A DNA stretch of 64,000 nt from Podospora pseudoanserina. Lineage: Eukaryota > Ascomycota > Sordariomycetes > Sordariales > Podosporaceae. Below, in pieces: positions 44,373-56,350 of the stretch; positions within the stretch are counted from its first letter, which is position 1, and each line of letters opens with the position of its first letter. Under the pieces are notes generated by a model that worked only from the letters and a program-made list of their open reading frames with translations, did not search any database and was not told the origin of the DNA. The stretch lies in the NCBI RefSeq assembly GCF_035222485.1, contig NC_085921.1, positions 1,550,001 through 1,614,000 of the forward strand, written 5' to 3'. The position numbers and the translations under genes were made by a program.

Positions 44373-47009
44373 CTATTTCTTCTTCTTCGCCACCCTCTTC
44401 AGCGCCCTCATCTCCTTCTTCATCCTAGGATCAACCATCTTATACCTCCCCTTCACCCCCTTCGGCCTCCCCTGCAACCCTCTGTTTGCCCCCGCAGCCT
44501 TCACCACCTTAACCGGCGCCTTCCTCTTCTTCTTGTTCGCCTGCGCAATCAGCTTCGAGATGCTGCTCGCCTTCTCCTTCTCATTCAACCCCTCATCGCC
44601 CATCAGCATATCCGCCTTCTTCTTCAGCTTCTCCAGCTTCTGCGCCTGCTTAAACTTCTTCCTCGCCCTAGCCTCAGCCACCTTCTTGATCGGTCTGGCA
44701 TTGTACGCCCTCAGCTTCTCCTTGATCGCCTGCGCGGCTTCCTTGGTGATGGGCTTGTGCGGCTTGTCATGCTTCTTCTCGTCGTCGAGGAACCAGTCTG
44801 GGAGGCCGTCGCGGTCTTTAAGGGCGTATTTGTTGTAGCCGTCGTCGATGACGTCGTGGACCGTCTTTTCGCCGCGGGCGAGCTGGTGGGCGAGCGTCAT
44901 GGCTTCTGCTGTGACGATGTCGATGTCTGTAATTCTCATCAGTATATTGTCATGACGGGAGCGAAAAGAAAACATACCAGGCTTGGCATCCTTCTTCTTC
45001 TTCTTCTCCACCGCCTCCCAGTCAGAATCCGAATCCTGCTCCTCCGCCTTTGGCCGCTTGACAATCTCAAACGTATTATCCTTCTCCTTCTTCGCAGCAG
45101 CAGCCGCCTCCTTGCGCATCTTCTTTTGCTGCTCGATGCTTGGAATATCGTCATCCGATGACTCAGCGGCCTCCTCATCTTGCAGCACTTGCACCTCCTC
45201 CTCTTCTCCCTCCTCTTCCTCCTCTATCTCACCCAAAATGTCCGCAAAAACCTCATTTTCGAAGAACCGGTTCGCACGTTTCGAAAGCCCTTCCTTCCCC
45301 TTGCCCTTCCCATCAAGATCGCTTATCAGCGGCTTCTCATCAACATCCATCTCATCCTCATTCTCCGAATCTGACCCGCTCTCCATCTCCAAATCGCTCT
45401 CATCATCACTGTTCCCCTTCTCGTCAGCTGAGACACCCTCCCACTCCTCATCGTCGTGCTCTTTCCTCGCCTTCTTGGCCCGGTATTTCGCATCAGCCGC
45501 CGACTTGCGCTCTTGATACTGATCATAAAGACCGTCCAGTTCCCTCTCCAACCTATCACCATCCTCGTCGCTCTCATCGTCCGTATCCCCCGAGGAGCCG
45601 ATTCCAGAGTCGAATCCGCTCCTCTTCTGCTCGGCCTCCTTGATAACCACCATCTTGCCCTTGGCAATCTTGCGCAGCGCACCGTTTTCGTCAACGGCCT
45701 TGAGCTTAAAGATTTCGCCCTCACCTCTTGGACCCTCCTGCTCCATGCCGATATCCATAGGCGCCGTCATGTGCATTTGCATGCGCATAATCTCCTTGGT
45801 CTTGGCCTCATTGGCGTTTCTCCTTTCCCTCTTCTTCTTGCCCTTCTCCTTGTCGGCGATTCTCTGGAGCTCCTCCTGGATTCTCATCTCCTCGTCCATC
45901 GGTTCCACCTCGGCCACTTCGTCGGCCAAGCTGGCCTTTGCTGATTTCTTGGTGGGGAAACCAAAGATCTCCCGGACCTTCAAACGCCATTTCAAGAGGA
46001 GCTTGAATTCTTTTCTCCCGAGAACTTTCAAATCGGCGCAGCATGTGCGGATTTCTTCGGTGGTCTCGGGGAGTTTGTCCAAAGCCGCCAGGGCCACATC
46101 GCCGTTTGTCGCTTGCTTGAAGGTCAAGGCGTTGTATTGACCAAGAATGGCGATCGGATCGGTAGTCTGGATGAACTCGCTCGCGGCAATCTCCTTGTAC
46201 TGAGTGTAATCACCCTCCTCGTAACCATCTCTCTTCCTCTTTTTGATTTCGGGGTTGTAGACCTTGGCCTCGTTGTTGGGAGCCGCATCGGCGACATCTT
46301 CGAAGACGGTGCGGGGGTCGAGCAAGCGGGGATCGAGCTTCTTGGGCGCCTTGTAACCCAAGCAAACAACGAAAATTTCGGCCGAGACGTTACGCGAGGA
46401 AGGGGGCTTGGTGGCTTCGACCTTGGTGAACAGCTGCTTGAGAACCCAGAGGAGAGAGTTGTAATCTTTCGATCGGAAAACTTTGGTGACAAAGGCGCCG
46501 CCCTCGATCAAGAATTCGGTGGCGAGCTTCAGAGAGTGAAGCGCAAGCTCGGCTTGGTTGAACGAATCCTGCACCCAGGCGGTACCGACGTTGGGCGCAC
46601 CGTCGTGGAGGACACAGTCGGCTTTCCAGGTCTTCAAGTGGGTTCGGATCGTGGCGCGGCACTTTTCGGTGGTGATGTCGCTCTGGAAGGTGATGACCTT
46701 GGGGATGGGCTTGATGGGAGAAAGATCGACACCGATGATGATGCTGTCTTTGGGCATAGTCTCTGCAGCTACTTGACACCACGACTATCTCATCGTCAGC
46801 GCATACCAAAGAGGGCCTGACGTCAAAAAAAAAAAACATACACCGGGCGCGGCGCAAAGATCGAGCACGACCTTGCTCTTCTCGAGGAAGCCATATTTCT
46901 TGTTGAGCTGGATGAGCTTGAAAGCAGCACGAGCTCTGTAGCCCTTCTCCTTGGCGAGCTTGTACCACTTGTCCAAGCGGCCTTTGCCGTGCTTCTTCTG
47001 GATCGCCAT
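44373..47009 (-). CDS. SPB1: AdoMet-dependent rRNA 2'-O-methyltransferase Spb1 (FtsJ family)
   Basis: Three exons (47009-46842, 46784-44978, 44926-44373) give 842 residues, the usual Spb1 length. Exon 1 encodes [20 protein letters not shown] and the SAM-binding start [10 protein letters not shown]. The 57-nt intron joins this to [14 protein letters not shown], and a 51-nt intron joins DAKP to [10 protein letters not shown]. Catalytic FtsJ residues are visible in the N-terminal fold: LHDGAPNVG with Asp117, and [13 protein letters not shown]. The central part is acidic and Lys-rich. The C-terminal Spb1 domain ([56 protein letters not shown]) binds pre-60S particles. Spb1 methylates the A-loop guanosine of 25S rRNA in the nucleolus and is essential in yeast. 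Confidence 0.95.
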
Positions 47010-47698
47010 GACTTCGTGATGATTCCCGGGTTGGCGACAGCGACGACGAGGGGACCCACGGGGATTTGGAGTCGTGGTTGTGTCGCTGCAAGGCTTGGGA
47101 AATTTTTTGGAGGAGACTGCGGTCCGATAAGCGATAAGCGAAAGCCACTTGTTTCCTTGACGTTGGGACCCCGCTCTGCTGCACAGCTGCAGGCACTTCA
47201 GTGGCTGGGTGGGGCCCTCTTTACGCGCAATTGGCACGCGTGATTGGCCTGTCGCGATGGCTGGAGGTCGCTGGAGCTCAGCACTGACGTCTGATAGGAC
47301 TCTTTTATACGCACGACCGGCGCGTCCAGCCTCAGAGTATATGGAAGCGTGTACCGCGTCTTGCAGGCAAGTGCCCGCCAGAAAGAAGACGCAAAATGTT
47401 GGCAGTCCCCGCTCGGCTACTCTTCTGACATCAGCAAACCTCGGATGAACTCTCTTCGACACAATGGTTCCATTTTCTGCTTTGTGAAAGACTGTCTCCT
47501 GTCTCTTGTCTCTTGTCTCTTGTCTCTTGTCTCTTGTCTCTTGTCTCTTGTCTCTTGTCTCTTGAGACTGTGCCATTACCGTCCCGGTCCTCCCTTCGAG
47601 CCACGTTCCCAGACATATCTCTCTGTATATCAGTTCAGTTCAGCTGCCTCCACCTATTACCGCCATTTTGTCGACGACAGGCCATCGACCAGCCCACA
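47010..47698. promoter_or_regulatory. Divergent promoter of SPB1 and the Cdt2-like gene
   Basis: About 690 bp shared by the two divergent genes. It contains the heptamer minisatellite listed separately. No gene is seen. Confidence 0.45.
47492..47564. repeat. Heptamer minisatellite (TCTTGTC)n, about 10 units
   Basis: TCTCTTG units repeat almost perfectly, ending at TTGAGACTG. It lies about 135 bp before the Cdt2-like ATG, so in its leader or promoter. A degenerate run of the same unit lies at 33178-33232. Confidence 0.85.
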
Positions 47699-50025
47699 AT
47701 GACGGACTCAACCCCTTCTGCTCGAGCAGCAAAGGCTTCGGAGTCCACAGAGAACAATGACCCCTTGTTGTCTTCACCACCGAGATCCACCATTGGCAAG
47801 GAGCGAAGAGTGCCATCAATTACCCCGAGAAAGTTTCAAAGATTCTTCACCCCCCGATCACGGGTCTCTTCGAAACCCAGTGCCGTTCGAAAGGCGCTCC
47901 ATGATCTCACTGCTCCCGCCCTTAACCGCGACCAGGCCCCTGCTTCAAGCCCGCTCAAACCCATCTCGGAGGAACAACTCGGGGCCCCCATTGAGGATGA
48001 ATTGCCTGACTATAGGACCGCCAAGCGAAGAAAAACTCAACACACACCGAGCAGGTCGCATCTTCCCTCACCCCTGCCAACATCTCCAGGTCTTCTTGGA
48101 ACTCCTGATATCAGGCCAGGTCTGAGCAGCCCGATTCGCCATGTCAAGTTCCGACCGAATCGACGGATGGATGTTGATCAACATGATGGAGTATCAGAGG
48201 ATGAGGACGATGAGCCCCCATTGCCATCGCCAAAGTTGAAGAGGATTGTACCATTACATACCCGGGGGTTGGGTGGTCAATTGGTCCAAAGAATGTCAGG
48301 CGATGCCTGTTTGGGTCGTCCGGTTCCTGGTAGGCATAAACTCATGATACCGCCTGGTATATTCCTGCTAACATGTATCCTAGACTGGAGGACTGATACT
48401 GCCAAATTTTATAGCAAACCAGAGGACGTTCACCTTTCGTCAAGTCACGAAGGGGCGCCTCGTGCCATTCCTTTTTGTACCACTAGCTCTCACAGTATGT
48501 TGATATCCTGGCACAACACATCAGTCCAATAGCTAACGCCTCGCAGAAAGTGATCTTGTAGCAGTCGGTGATGAAGAAGGCTATATACGCCTCCTTGATG
48601 CAAGCAAGGAGTTCTCCAAGATTCACCTGTCTTTCCAAGCTCACGGAAATGCTGTGATCGATTTGGCTTTCTCCGGGGACGACAAACTGCTTGCTACTGC
48701 CTCGGGTGACCAGACTGGAAGAGTCATTGACGTGGAAACACAGACTCCTCTCAACGTTTTAGGCCATCACACTGCCTCGTTGAAGCAGGTCCGCTTTCAA
48801 CCAGGCCGGGGACAGGACTGTGTCCTTGCCACCTCTGGCCGTGATGGAAGTATCCAAATCTGGGACCTGCGGTGCAAAGGTGGACCGGTTCAGGACATAT
48901 CGATCATTAACGAAGACCGCCTGCGTCATGGTGCCCCCAAGCCCGTCAACCCTGGCTGCGTGGTAAACAGCATCTATTACGCCCACGCCCGCACCCAGCG
49001 GCAAACCAAGTCGGCCAAGAACTCCTCCACCACCGACGTAGCCCGCACGGGTGAGGTGCCCGGCCGTATGGGCGAAGTCTCGGTAACCTCGTTACAATTC
49101 CTCCCCCCTGGCCGCGAGCACCTGCTGCTCTCTGCCTGCGAGGCCGATGCCTCGGTCAAGCTGTGGGATATCCGCGCCGTCCACACCCATCGCCACCACA
49201 AGACTTCCACCCCGATCTCGTTTCCCCCCTCCACCAAGCCACGCAGCCTGGAGACCATTCGGCATCGCCAGCATGACGATGAACACGTCCGGCTCGAGAA
49301 TCTATGCCCTCTGCAAAGACAACACTGTTTACACCTACGCCACGTCCCACCTCATCCTCGGCATCGCAAACGAACTCAAGGCCACCCTCCCCGGGCAGGA
49401 ACCCGAAAGACGGAGACACTACCCCCATGTAGCACACGAGGGCCTGGGTCCGCTGTATGGTTTCCGCCATCCCTTGTTCCACGCCACGTCGTTTTATGTC
49501 AAGGCTGCTCTCCGACCTGCCGCGAACGGAAACAGTGAGATGCTTGCTGTGGGCAGTAGTGATGGTTGCGCGGTTTTGTTTCCTACTGATGAGAGGTACC
49601 TCTCCTTTTCCACCCCGGGCAGCGAGGAGGAATCTTACTTTGTCGGGGAAAGCACCGCTCTTTTACCGACTGCGACGCCTTCTAGGCCGGGGTTGAGGTC
49701 GGGCGGTCCGCCTGGCTTGGTGAGAACGAACAGCAGCTCTTTGTTTGGTCGTCAGCAGCACGACATGGGTGTTGCTGTCACCAAGAGGGGAACTCCGCTG
49801 GTGAGGGGTCATGATAAGGAGGTTGGGGCGCTGACTTGGACGGCTGATGGGAGGAAGCTGGTGACGGTGGGGGATGATTACCTTGTGAGGTGCTGGAGGG
49901 ATGGCGACGAGGTGGCGAAGGATTTGAGGAGGGGGGGTGAGGGGGAGGGGAGGAGATGGGGGTGTGGGTGGGGGGATTTGGGGGATGGGTGGGAAGGGGA
50001 TGGGGGCGAGGAGGAGGATTGGTGA
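47699..50025 (+). CDS. WD40 protein resembling Cdt2/DTL (CRL4 substrate receptor), one apparent frameshift
   Basis: Three exons (47699-48329, 48384-48494, 48547-50025) with 54- and 52-nt introns. One base fewer in the C6 run at 49224-49229 is needed to join the two halves, giving 740 codons. The N-terminus is disordered, basic and Ser/Pro-rich (RKFQRFFTPRSR, IRHVKFRPNRRMDVD). WD40 blades include SDLVAVGDEEGYIRLLD, AVIDLAFSGDDKLLATASGD, CVLATSGRDGSIQIWDLR, LLLSACEADASVKLWDIRAV, then WRPFGIASM..SRIYALCKDN and HDKEVGALTWTADGRKLVTV. This order and the YALCKDNTVYTY block are those of Cdt2. Cdt2 recruits Cdt1 and Spd1-type targets to Cul4-Ddb1 ligase during S phase. That role is inferred. The frame break lies in an inter-blade linker. 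Confidence 0.78.
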
Positions 50026-51176
50026 TTTTTTTTCGAGGGTTTCAAAAAGAGGGGGGGAAGGGGAGGGTGAAAATTAATTTGGAGGAAATCGAGAAGGGCG
50101 ACATGACAAAATAACGGAGGAGGTAAACAAAAGGATGGGGGGAATACCAAAGGGGGAGCGAGGTAAACAAAGAGGAGTCATCGGCATGGGGTAGAGCGTT
50201 TTGTTTTCAATCAACACTGACATGTTTTTCTTGTCACAGAGGAGGAAATACCCTCGGGGGAAAAGAGAAGAGATTGTTTTGGGTCTTTGTAAAAAAAAAA
50301 ACGGCATAGCACAGCACTGCATTCATTTCATCATAGGACAGCACAACACAATACCTCCCCCCCCGACTCCGGCACGCCCTATGGAGTTTAGTTGGGCGGC
50401 TGTTGTTTAGGTAGTTTAGGTAAGGTAGCATTTTGAAAGCATTATGAATAGTATTTTGTTTTTCGGAGTAGGATTAGTTGCTGTTGTTGAAGTAGTCCAA
50501 TGAGGTCATCAGGTACTTGGTCATTACTAGATTTTGCTCCAGTTAATTGATCCGATGGAATAAATGGTGTTTACACTGTGCCAACAACACTCATCAGGTT
50601 TTCTTCCTACAGCTACTCAAGAAGACAATGCCTCCGAACCAAGGAAGGACTATCGCCTTACCTAGGAAAAGTCATCTCCGCACTTCATTCCCCACTCCCG
50701 TCACATCTGGCATGACACATCTAGCATAACACATCCACACAAGCGGCCCAAGAATATACACAACTCATGTGTATTTATCTCTCTCTCTCTCTCACACACA
50801 CACTTCCACCGCCAGCTGTACTAGCGATAAACAAATCAACAGCAGTTTCCATCTACTTGTACAAAAAAAAAAAAAAACTGAAAATAAACAGTCATAAGAC
50901 ATTGGGGGTATATACTCGTGCCCCCCTTTCCCCTCACACCTCCCTCCCCTCCTTGCTTTACCATCCATTTTCACGCTTTGCCCAACTTCCCATAAACTCC
51001 TTGCTTGTTCTGTGCGTGTACTGAAAAAAAAAAACAAAACAAAAAAAAGCCAAACGATAAAGCCCTGAAAAAAAAAAAAAAAGCCAAACAACAACAGTAA
51101 ACAACTGAAAAGTCATGGCCGTTTTGTCACCACAGTCCACCCGGTCATCCAGCAGATCGAGTAACAACAACGACAA
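50026..51176. other. Convergent intergenic region with simple repeats
   Basis: 3' flanks of the Cdt2-like and kinesin genes. It contains a CT/AC microsatellite at 50778-50804 and several A runs (50866-50879, 51022-51047, 51067-51082). No gene is seen. Confidence 0.5.
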
Positions 51177-53272
51177 TCAAGCCTTAACCAAATACCCCAA
51201 CCCCGCCTCCCTCAACACCCCCTCCACCCGCTCCTTCACCTCCCGACTCGCCCTCCCCTCAGGCCAAACCTCCCCCCTCCCCACCCCAAACCTCTCCCGA
51301 TCATCCTCCAACTTTCTCCTCAACCCCCTCACCCCCTCCAACACCCCATACCCCATATCCAACAACCCCTCCAGCTCCTCAATCCCCCTCCTCTCCCTTT
51401 CCTGCTCCTCCTCATCAACGCACACCCCCTCATCCTCATCCTCCTCCCTAGCAGCAGGCTGCCCAATGACCGTAACCTCCGGCCCACCACCAACACCCTT
51501 CCCCTCCCTCTCCTTATACCCCCTCACCTCCCCCTTCAACAGCTCCAAGTGCCTCTTCAGCGCCTCATTCTCCACCTCCACAGCCCTAACCCTCACCTCA
51601 GCAACCATCTGCTTCTCCTCCATCATCTGATTCAACCTCCTCACCTGAGCCTGATACTCCTCCAACCTCCTCTCCTGCTCCACCATCCTCTTTTTGTATT
51701 CCGCCTCCCCACCGCTCCTCTCCGCCACCGTCACACTCTTCTTCTCATCCAACCTCATCTGCAACAACCTCACCTCCTCCTCCAACCCCGCAATCCTCTC
51801 GTCCCTCTCCTTCATGCTCATCATGTCCTGATTCACCACCGCCCTCGTCCTGATCCTCTTCGCCTGGTCCGCATACCGCAGCGTCGAGAGCGTCTCCTCG
51901 TAATCACCAGGACTCACACACGCAATCATGGCCGTCTTGCTGTTCCCCCCCAGACTATCCTTGAGCAACCACGTCAGGATCGAGTCCCGGTACGGCACCA
52001 CGCTCGTCCCCCCCCGGTTGTTCTTCTTCGGATCCGCCAACGCAGCGATAACCCTCCCCAACGTGGTCAACGACTTGTTGATATTGCTCCCCTCCCTCAA
52101 CCTCACCCCCGTAGCCTCTGTGCTCTTTGCCCTCTCCGACCCAGCCAAATCCACCAATCTGATCCGGGAAGACCTCTCCGTCGTCTGGTCCGTCTCAAAG
52201 TCGTGATACACCTGCTTGAGCATGATCGTGAAAACGGCGTGGCTTCTGGAGGAAGTATCATTCATCCTTGTCGACGCCACCGTCCTGTTCCCATCCCCTG
52301 CTCTCATCAACCTGAGTATCTCGTCCAGACTGCCCACCCCGACCTCTGTCAAATCTTTCACGTACGGCCCCTCGGTCGGGGACTCCCTGATCTTCAGATA
52401 ATACGGCCCCGTCGCCGCCGCGTCGACTTTGGGAGCCACGAGCAAGTCCCGGACGTGCTCGTTGTACACCTCAAAGTACGAAACCTTGACCTTGTAGGAA
52501 ATGTTGGGCATCTCCCGTTGCGCCTCGTGGATGCGCTCAAACAAATCCTCGCACGTCCGTGGGATCAGGCCCGGCTGGGAGGGGGTGCCCATCATGGTGT
52601 AGGATTTTCCCGAGCCGGTCTGGCCGTAGGCAAAGATGCAGGTGTGGTAGCCTTCAAAGTTGTGGTCGAGGAATTCTTCGCCGAGGGTGTCGTAGATGTG
52701 GGCTTGGGTCGCGTAGTGGGGGGAGGAGGGGTTGTGGGAGTAGTAGCTGTGGTCAAAAGTAAAAGATTTGGATTCGAGGATCTTGCGGGATTTGCGCTCG
52801 GAGGAGGAGGAGGAGGAGGAGGAGGAGGAAGAAGGGGGGTGGAGGGTGGTGGTTTGGGATTCGGGGTCCATTTCGATGAGGCATTCGGCGTTGCGTTTGA
52901 TTTCTGTGTCTCATCTGTCAGTTTTTGATCGAATTCAAGATGGAGAGAGTAAAAAAACGAACCTCGAGGCAGAAACGCCCGAACTCTCACGACGACCTTG
53001 ACATTGGCCCCGGCGTTCTTCTTTGCGAGCAGAGGCAGCACGTTTGGGTCTCTACTCCGAAGTGAAGGTGTGCTCGCGAAGGAGCGGGAGCCACCACCAC
53101 CCTGTTGATGTTGGTTCATCCTGGGCGACAATGACGACGACGACGATGACGACGACGGACAGTAATAACCGGCAGAGTCGGGCATCAGTTCGGGGTGGAT
53201 TGCGATGCCGATTAGGGTGTCTTTGATGTCAGCGATGGCGTCGCGGGAACGGCGGTCTAGGCTGTTGTACAT
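51177..53272 (-). CDS. Kinesin motor protein, kinesin-3-like but short
   Basis: Two exons (53272-52963 and 52903-51177) give 678 residues. The 59-nt intron has donor GTTCGT, branch AACTGACAG and acceptor ACACAG, restoring [20 protein letters not shown]. The motor domain spans about residues 90-440. It has P-loop [15 protein letters not shown] (near residue 195), switch I region [12 protein letters not shown], switch [16 protein letters not shown], and [23 protein letters not shown] and the motor sequence recall the kinesin-3 (Unc104/KIF1) class. After the motor come coiled-coil stretches ([40 protein letters not shown]), with no FHA or PH domain visible before the end. It would move along microtubules towards plus ends. 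Cargo is unknown. The N-terminal extension is Ser-rich. Confidence 0.85.
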
Positions 53273-53724
53273 TTAGAGATTGGGTCGATTCCATCAGTTA
53301 AACGTGACGGGGATCCGCTTGCCAGATGCCAGGGCCCTGCAAGTTGAGTGGGTTGGACCTGTTGGTTGGACTGTTTACTTTTTGGTGGGGTTGTTGCTCA
53401 GTTGCCTGGGGTGAAGAGTTGGTGCCAAGGCGGGTTGTGTGGCGCCTGCAAAAGGGATTTGACGTGTTTTGGTTGGGTGCAACGGTGGAAGAGACGTTGG
53501 GAGCGTTTTTTGGCGGTTGGTAGCGGGGTTGTTGTTGTTGTACTGGCACCGTTGTTAAAGTCTTGTCGATAGCTTCAATATCACTGACATGTGCTCATGT
53601 TAATGTATCAAATGAATTACTACTTCCAAGTTACCGACCAGCTGATAAAGGTGTGTATCTCCTCCCGAGAACTCCAAGCTCTCAACATAATAATACAACA
53701 GCACAAAACCCCATCTCTTAACCC
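53273..53724. promoter_or_regulatory. Kinesin promoter / downstream of the PPPDE gene
   Basis: About 450 bp between two minus-strand genes. G/T-rich GTTGTTG and GGTTGG repeats lie on the + strand at about 53350-53545. No gene is seen. Confidence 0.4.
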
Positions 53725-55696
53725 TCAGGCCTTCCTCAACCCCTTCCCAAGCAGCTCCCCAACCTCACCAACCAACCCCTTCAACCCCCCAAACCCTTCC
53801 ACCATTCCCTTCCCCTTCACCACATCCCCCGCCTCCATAATCACCAACAACTGCTCCATCTCCCCCATCTCCTCCCCCTCCTGCGGCAACAAATAAACCA
53901 ACAGCCCCAACGCATTCAACATCCCCTCCAACGCCTCCGCACTCTCCCTCTCCCCCCCAATCGCCTCCAACACCGACCCGGCCAAAGCAGCCTGCTCCTC
54001 TCCGGGGAGGGCATCCCCCGGTCCAGCCCTCCGTTTCTTACTATTCGCCAGCGCGAGATTATACAACAATCCCGCCGAGGAAACCCTCAACGTGGCCGTC
54101 TCGCTCTCCCGGAAGCAAGCTGTCGTCAGTTCCGTTATCGCATGCCGAAGTGCTTGATGAGAGAGGATAGCATCCTCGTGGAGATGTGACGAAAATAAGT
54201 TGCAGCTCATCTGAACAGTAACCAGACGCAGCGGGTAAGGGCAGCTACAGCTTTCAACAGCATTGTTGACCAGCCGGAGGATAGACAGCACAGTTTTGCA
54301 ATCTTGTTCCCCCGCCAGCACCGAGCTCACCCTCGAATCAACAAGTGCGCACCGCAAGAGATCGATAAGGGGAAAGAGCCTATCGGCTTCGATCTTGGCG
54401 AGGGAGTCATTGACAAAGGAAAGAAACCCCGGGATGTTGGGTAGGGTGGCCTCCGCCGGGCCTTCCGCAGCACGAGTCTCGAGGAAGCGCTTCATATCCC
54501 GAACTGATGGGTTGGACGAGGTTTCTGCTGGCAGTTTGGCGAGGAGTTTGGCCAGAGGCGGGAGACGGGTGTACAGCACCGGCTTGGCGTTCCGGTTGGA
54601 GATGGTTGGTAGGTCAAGAGACTCGTGACGGTGCCGTGGCCAGGCCATCTGGACGAGGAGCTGAACGTTACCTCGGAGGGTCGCGGGATCGGCGCCGGTC
54701 CATTGGTTTTCTTGCTTGCCTTTGAGGAAGGTAATGAAGGTGGGGGTTGCCCTGACGGAGTACCTGCTTCCGATATCAAACGCTTGCGAGATGTCTGCTT
54801 TGATGAGAACGCCCTTGTCCCCCACTTCGGCGGCGAGTTCGTCATACAGGGGGTAGACGAGCTTGCATGGCGGGCAGGTTGCTGATGTAAAGAAGACAGC
54901 GGCGCAAGAATGTTGGTGCCTTGCCAGCAGCTGGTCCAGCTCTGCCAGGGTGGCAACATTGTGAACCTTGCCTGTGTGCTGATGAAGCTGGGATTTTGGC
55001 TTGACTGAACTGCCGGGGGTGCTTTGCTGGATACCAAGAATGCCTCCTTGTCGTCTGTTGGAGTTGATTTGCTGGTTGAGCATGGGCATCAACATCTGGC
55101 CGAATGGAGAGTCCCTGCGTGTTTGTTAGCTACATCGGAGCAGAGCAGATAACAGCTCGGAACGGCCCGCTTTGACCGGGGGCCGTCTGGGATGGGATTG
55201 CTTACAGGACGGTCTGTGGGAGATTCACAATGTGCTCAGGGATCCCCTTGCCGAGGAGGAACATGGCAAAGTCGTTTGAGAAGTTGTTGCAGTTATGTTT
55301 CCAAAGGTCATAGGCCTGGGATGTCTTAGCGATGGGTTGTTTGCCTCCTTTCATTGGCAAGTCATGTTCGCACCTGCACGGTATAGATTTCTCGTAATGA
55401 GTCCAGATACTCCTCGATCACCTCCATGGGTACTACGGATTGTTAGTAGGGTTCTGGACTCTTGGACGTTGGATATTCTTACAGTCAGTTGTCCCCAGAT
55501 GTAGCTGTTGCTCCGGCTGGCCAAGATGTGAAGAACCAGGCCTGATTGCCACCACATTCCCGTCGTAGACATATTCCAGCCCGTTGAGTTTGATCGAGGT
55601 GTGGTAGATGGCATCTATCTGAAAACCAAGCAGACCAGCTGACATCTGTCTGGCCAGCCCCCGAGAGAGGTCGTAGACAAAAAGGGTCACGTCCAT
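53725..55696 (-). CDS. PPPDE (DeSI-type) peptidase - thioredoxin - PUL domain fusion protein
   Basis: Four exons (55696-55483, 55432-55374, 55315-55206, 55114-53725) give 590 residues. The PPPDE domain comes first: VTLFVYDLSRGLARQMS, catalytic His32 (IYHTSI) and, after two introns, Cys100 (YDLWKHNCNNFSNDF). PPPDE enzymes such as DeSI-1 cleave SUMO or ubiquitin. A thioredoxin domain follows (AAVFFTSATCPPCKLVYPLY, Cys208-Pro-Pro-Cys211 instead of the usual CGPC, then SVRATPTFITFLKG). A PUL domain ends the protein (LFPLIDLLRCALVDSRVSS to the end), an Armadillo-like fold that in Ufd3/PLAA binds Cdc48/p97. This architecture is known from filamentous fungi. Together it suggests redox-linked deconjugation near Cdc48, an inference. 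Confidence 0.88.
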
Positions 55697-56350
55697 GTCG
55701 TTGCGAGAGGCTCTAGGGTATGAACTCTATAGGGAGAAGAGCGGGTTGAGTGGTAGTGATTAGATTTTTAAATGTCTTTTTACAATGCGATATATTCGCC
55801 TCCTCCCCTAGGCAGACGAGATGATGTAGGTAGTGAAGGTGCTGGTTCTGGAAAGCTTAGGAATCACTTTTGGTGCCTGGTACCGGTACCTCGCGCCGCT
55901 GCGAGCCTGGCCTGGTTTCTCCCCGATACCAACCCTCCAAACACACATTCCGGGACACGTAGAAGGTGAAAACACAGTCGAATCAAGCTCATTCCAATGT
56001 TGCAGTACTTGCATTATCCATTACCTAAGGCCCCTGTCGTGCCCTATCAACGCCTGCAACAGCGGGACCCAGTGAGTCCTTGGCACGCTGCGGCGTCATC
56101 CCGCCCAGGGGGTTTGTTCAAATCCAGGCCCCCCAAAAAAGGGAAACACATTTCAAGCAGCGCCGCCCCTTTTTTTTCTTTTCTTTTTTTATCCATCGCC
56201 CATCGCCATCCAGCGGCCGTTGAAGTTGAAGTTGCAGTTGCAGTTGCAGTCGCACACAATTCTCAATCCATGTCCTTCGTTTAACACCGATGTGCCACAC
56301 GGTCTACACAGTCTAGACCTCTCTCTCTCACCTCTCACCCCTCCCTCCCT
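55697..56350. promoter_or_regulatory. Divergent promoter of the PPPDE-fusion and GDA1 genes
   Basis: About 650 bp. It contains a GGTACCGGTACC palindrome (55879-55890), GTTGAAGTTGAAGTTGCAGTTGCAG triplet-pair repeats (56219-56250, described by unit GTTGCA) and CCCTTTTTTTTC near the GDA1 leader. No gene is seen. Confidence 0.4.

Noticed and set aside
44325-45161. 278-residue + frame beneath SPB1
   Set aside because: It is antisense to the Lys/Glu-rich Spb1 C-terminus and is a Leu/Arg-rich shadow.
51549-52928. 459-residue open frame on the + strand
   Set aside because: It is antisense to the kinesin gene and rich in Leu/His/Pro/Arg, typical of a codon-bias shadow.
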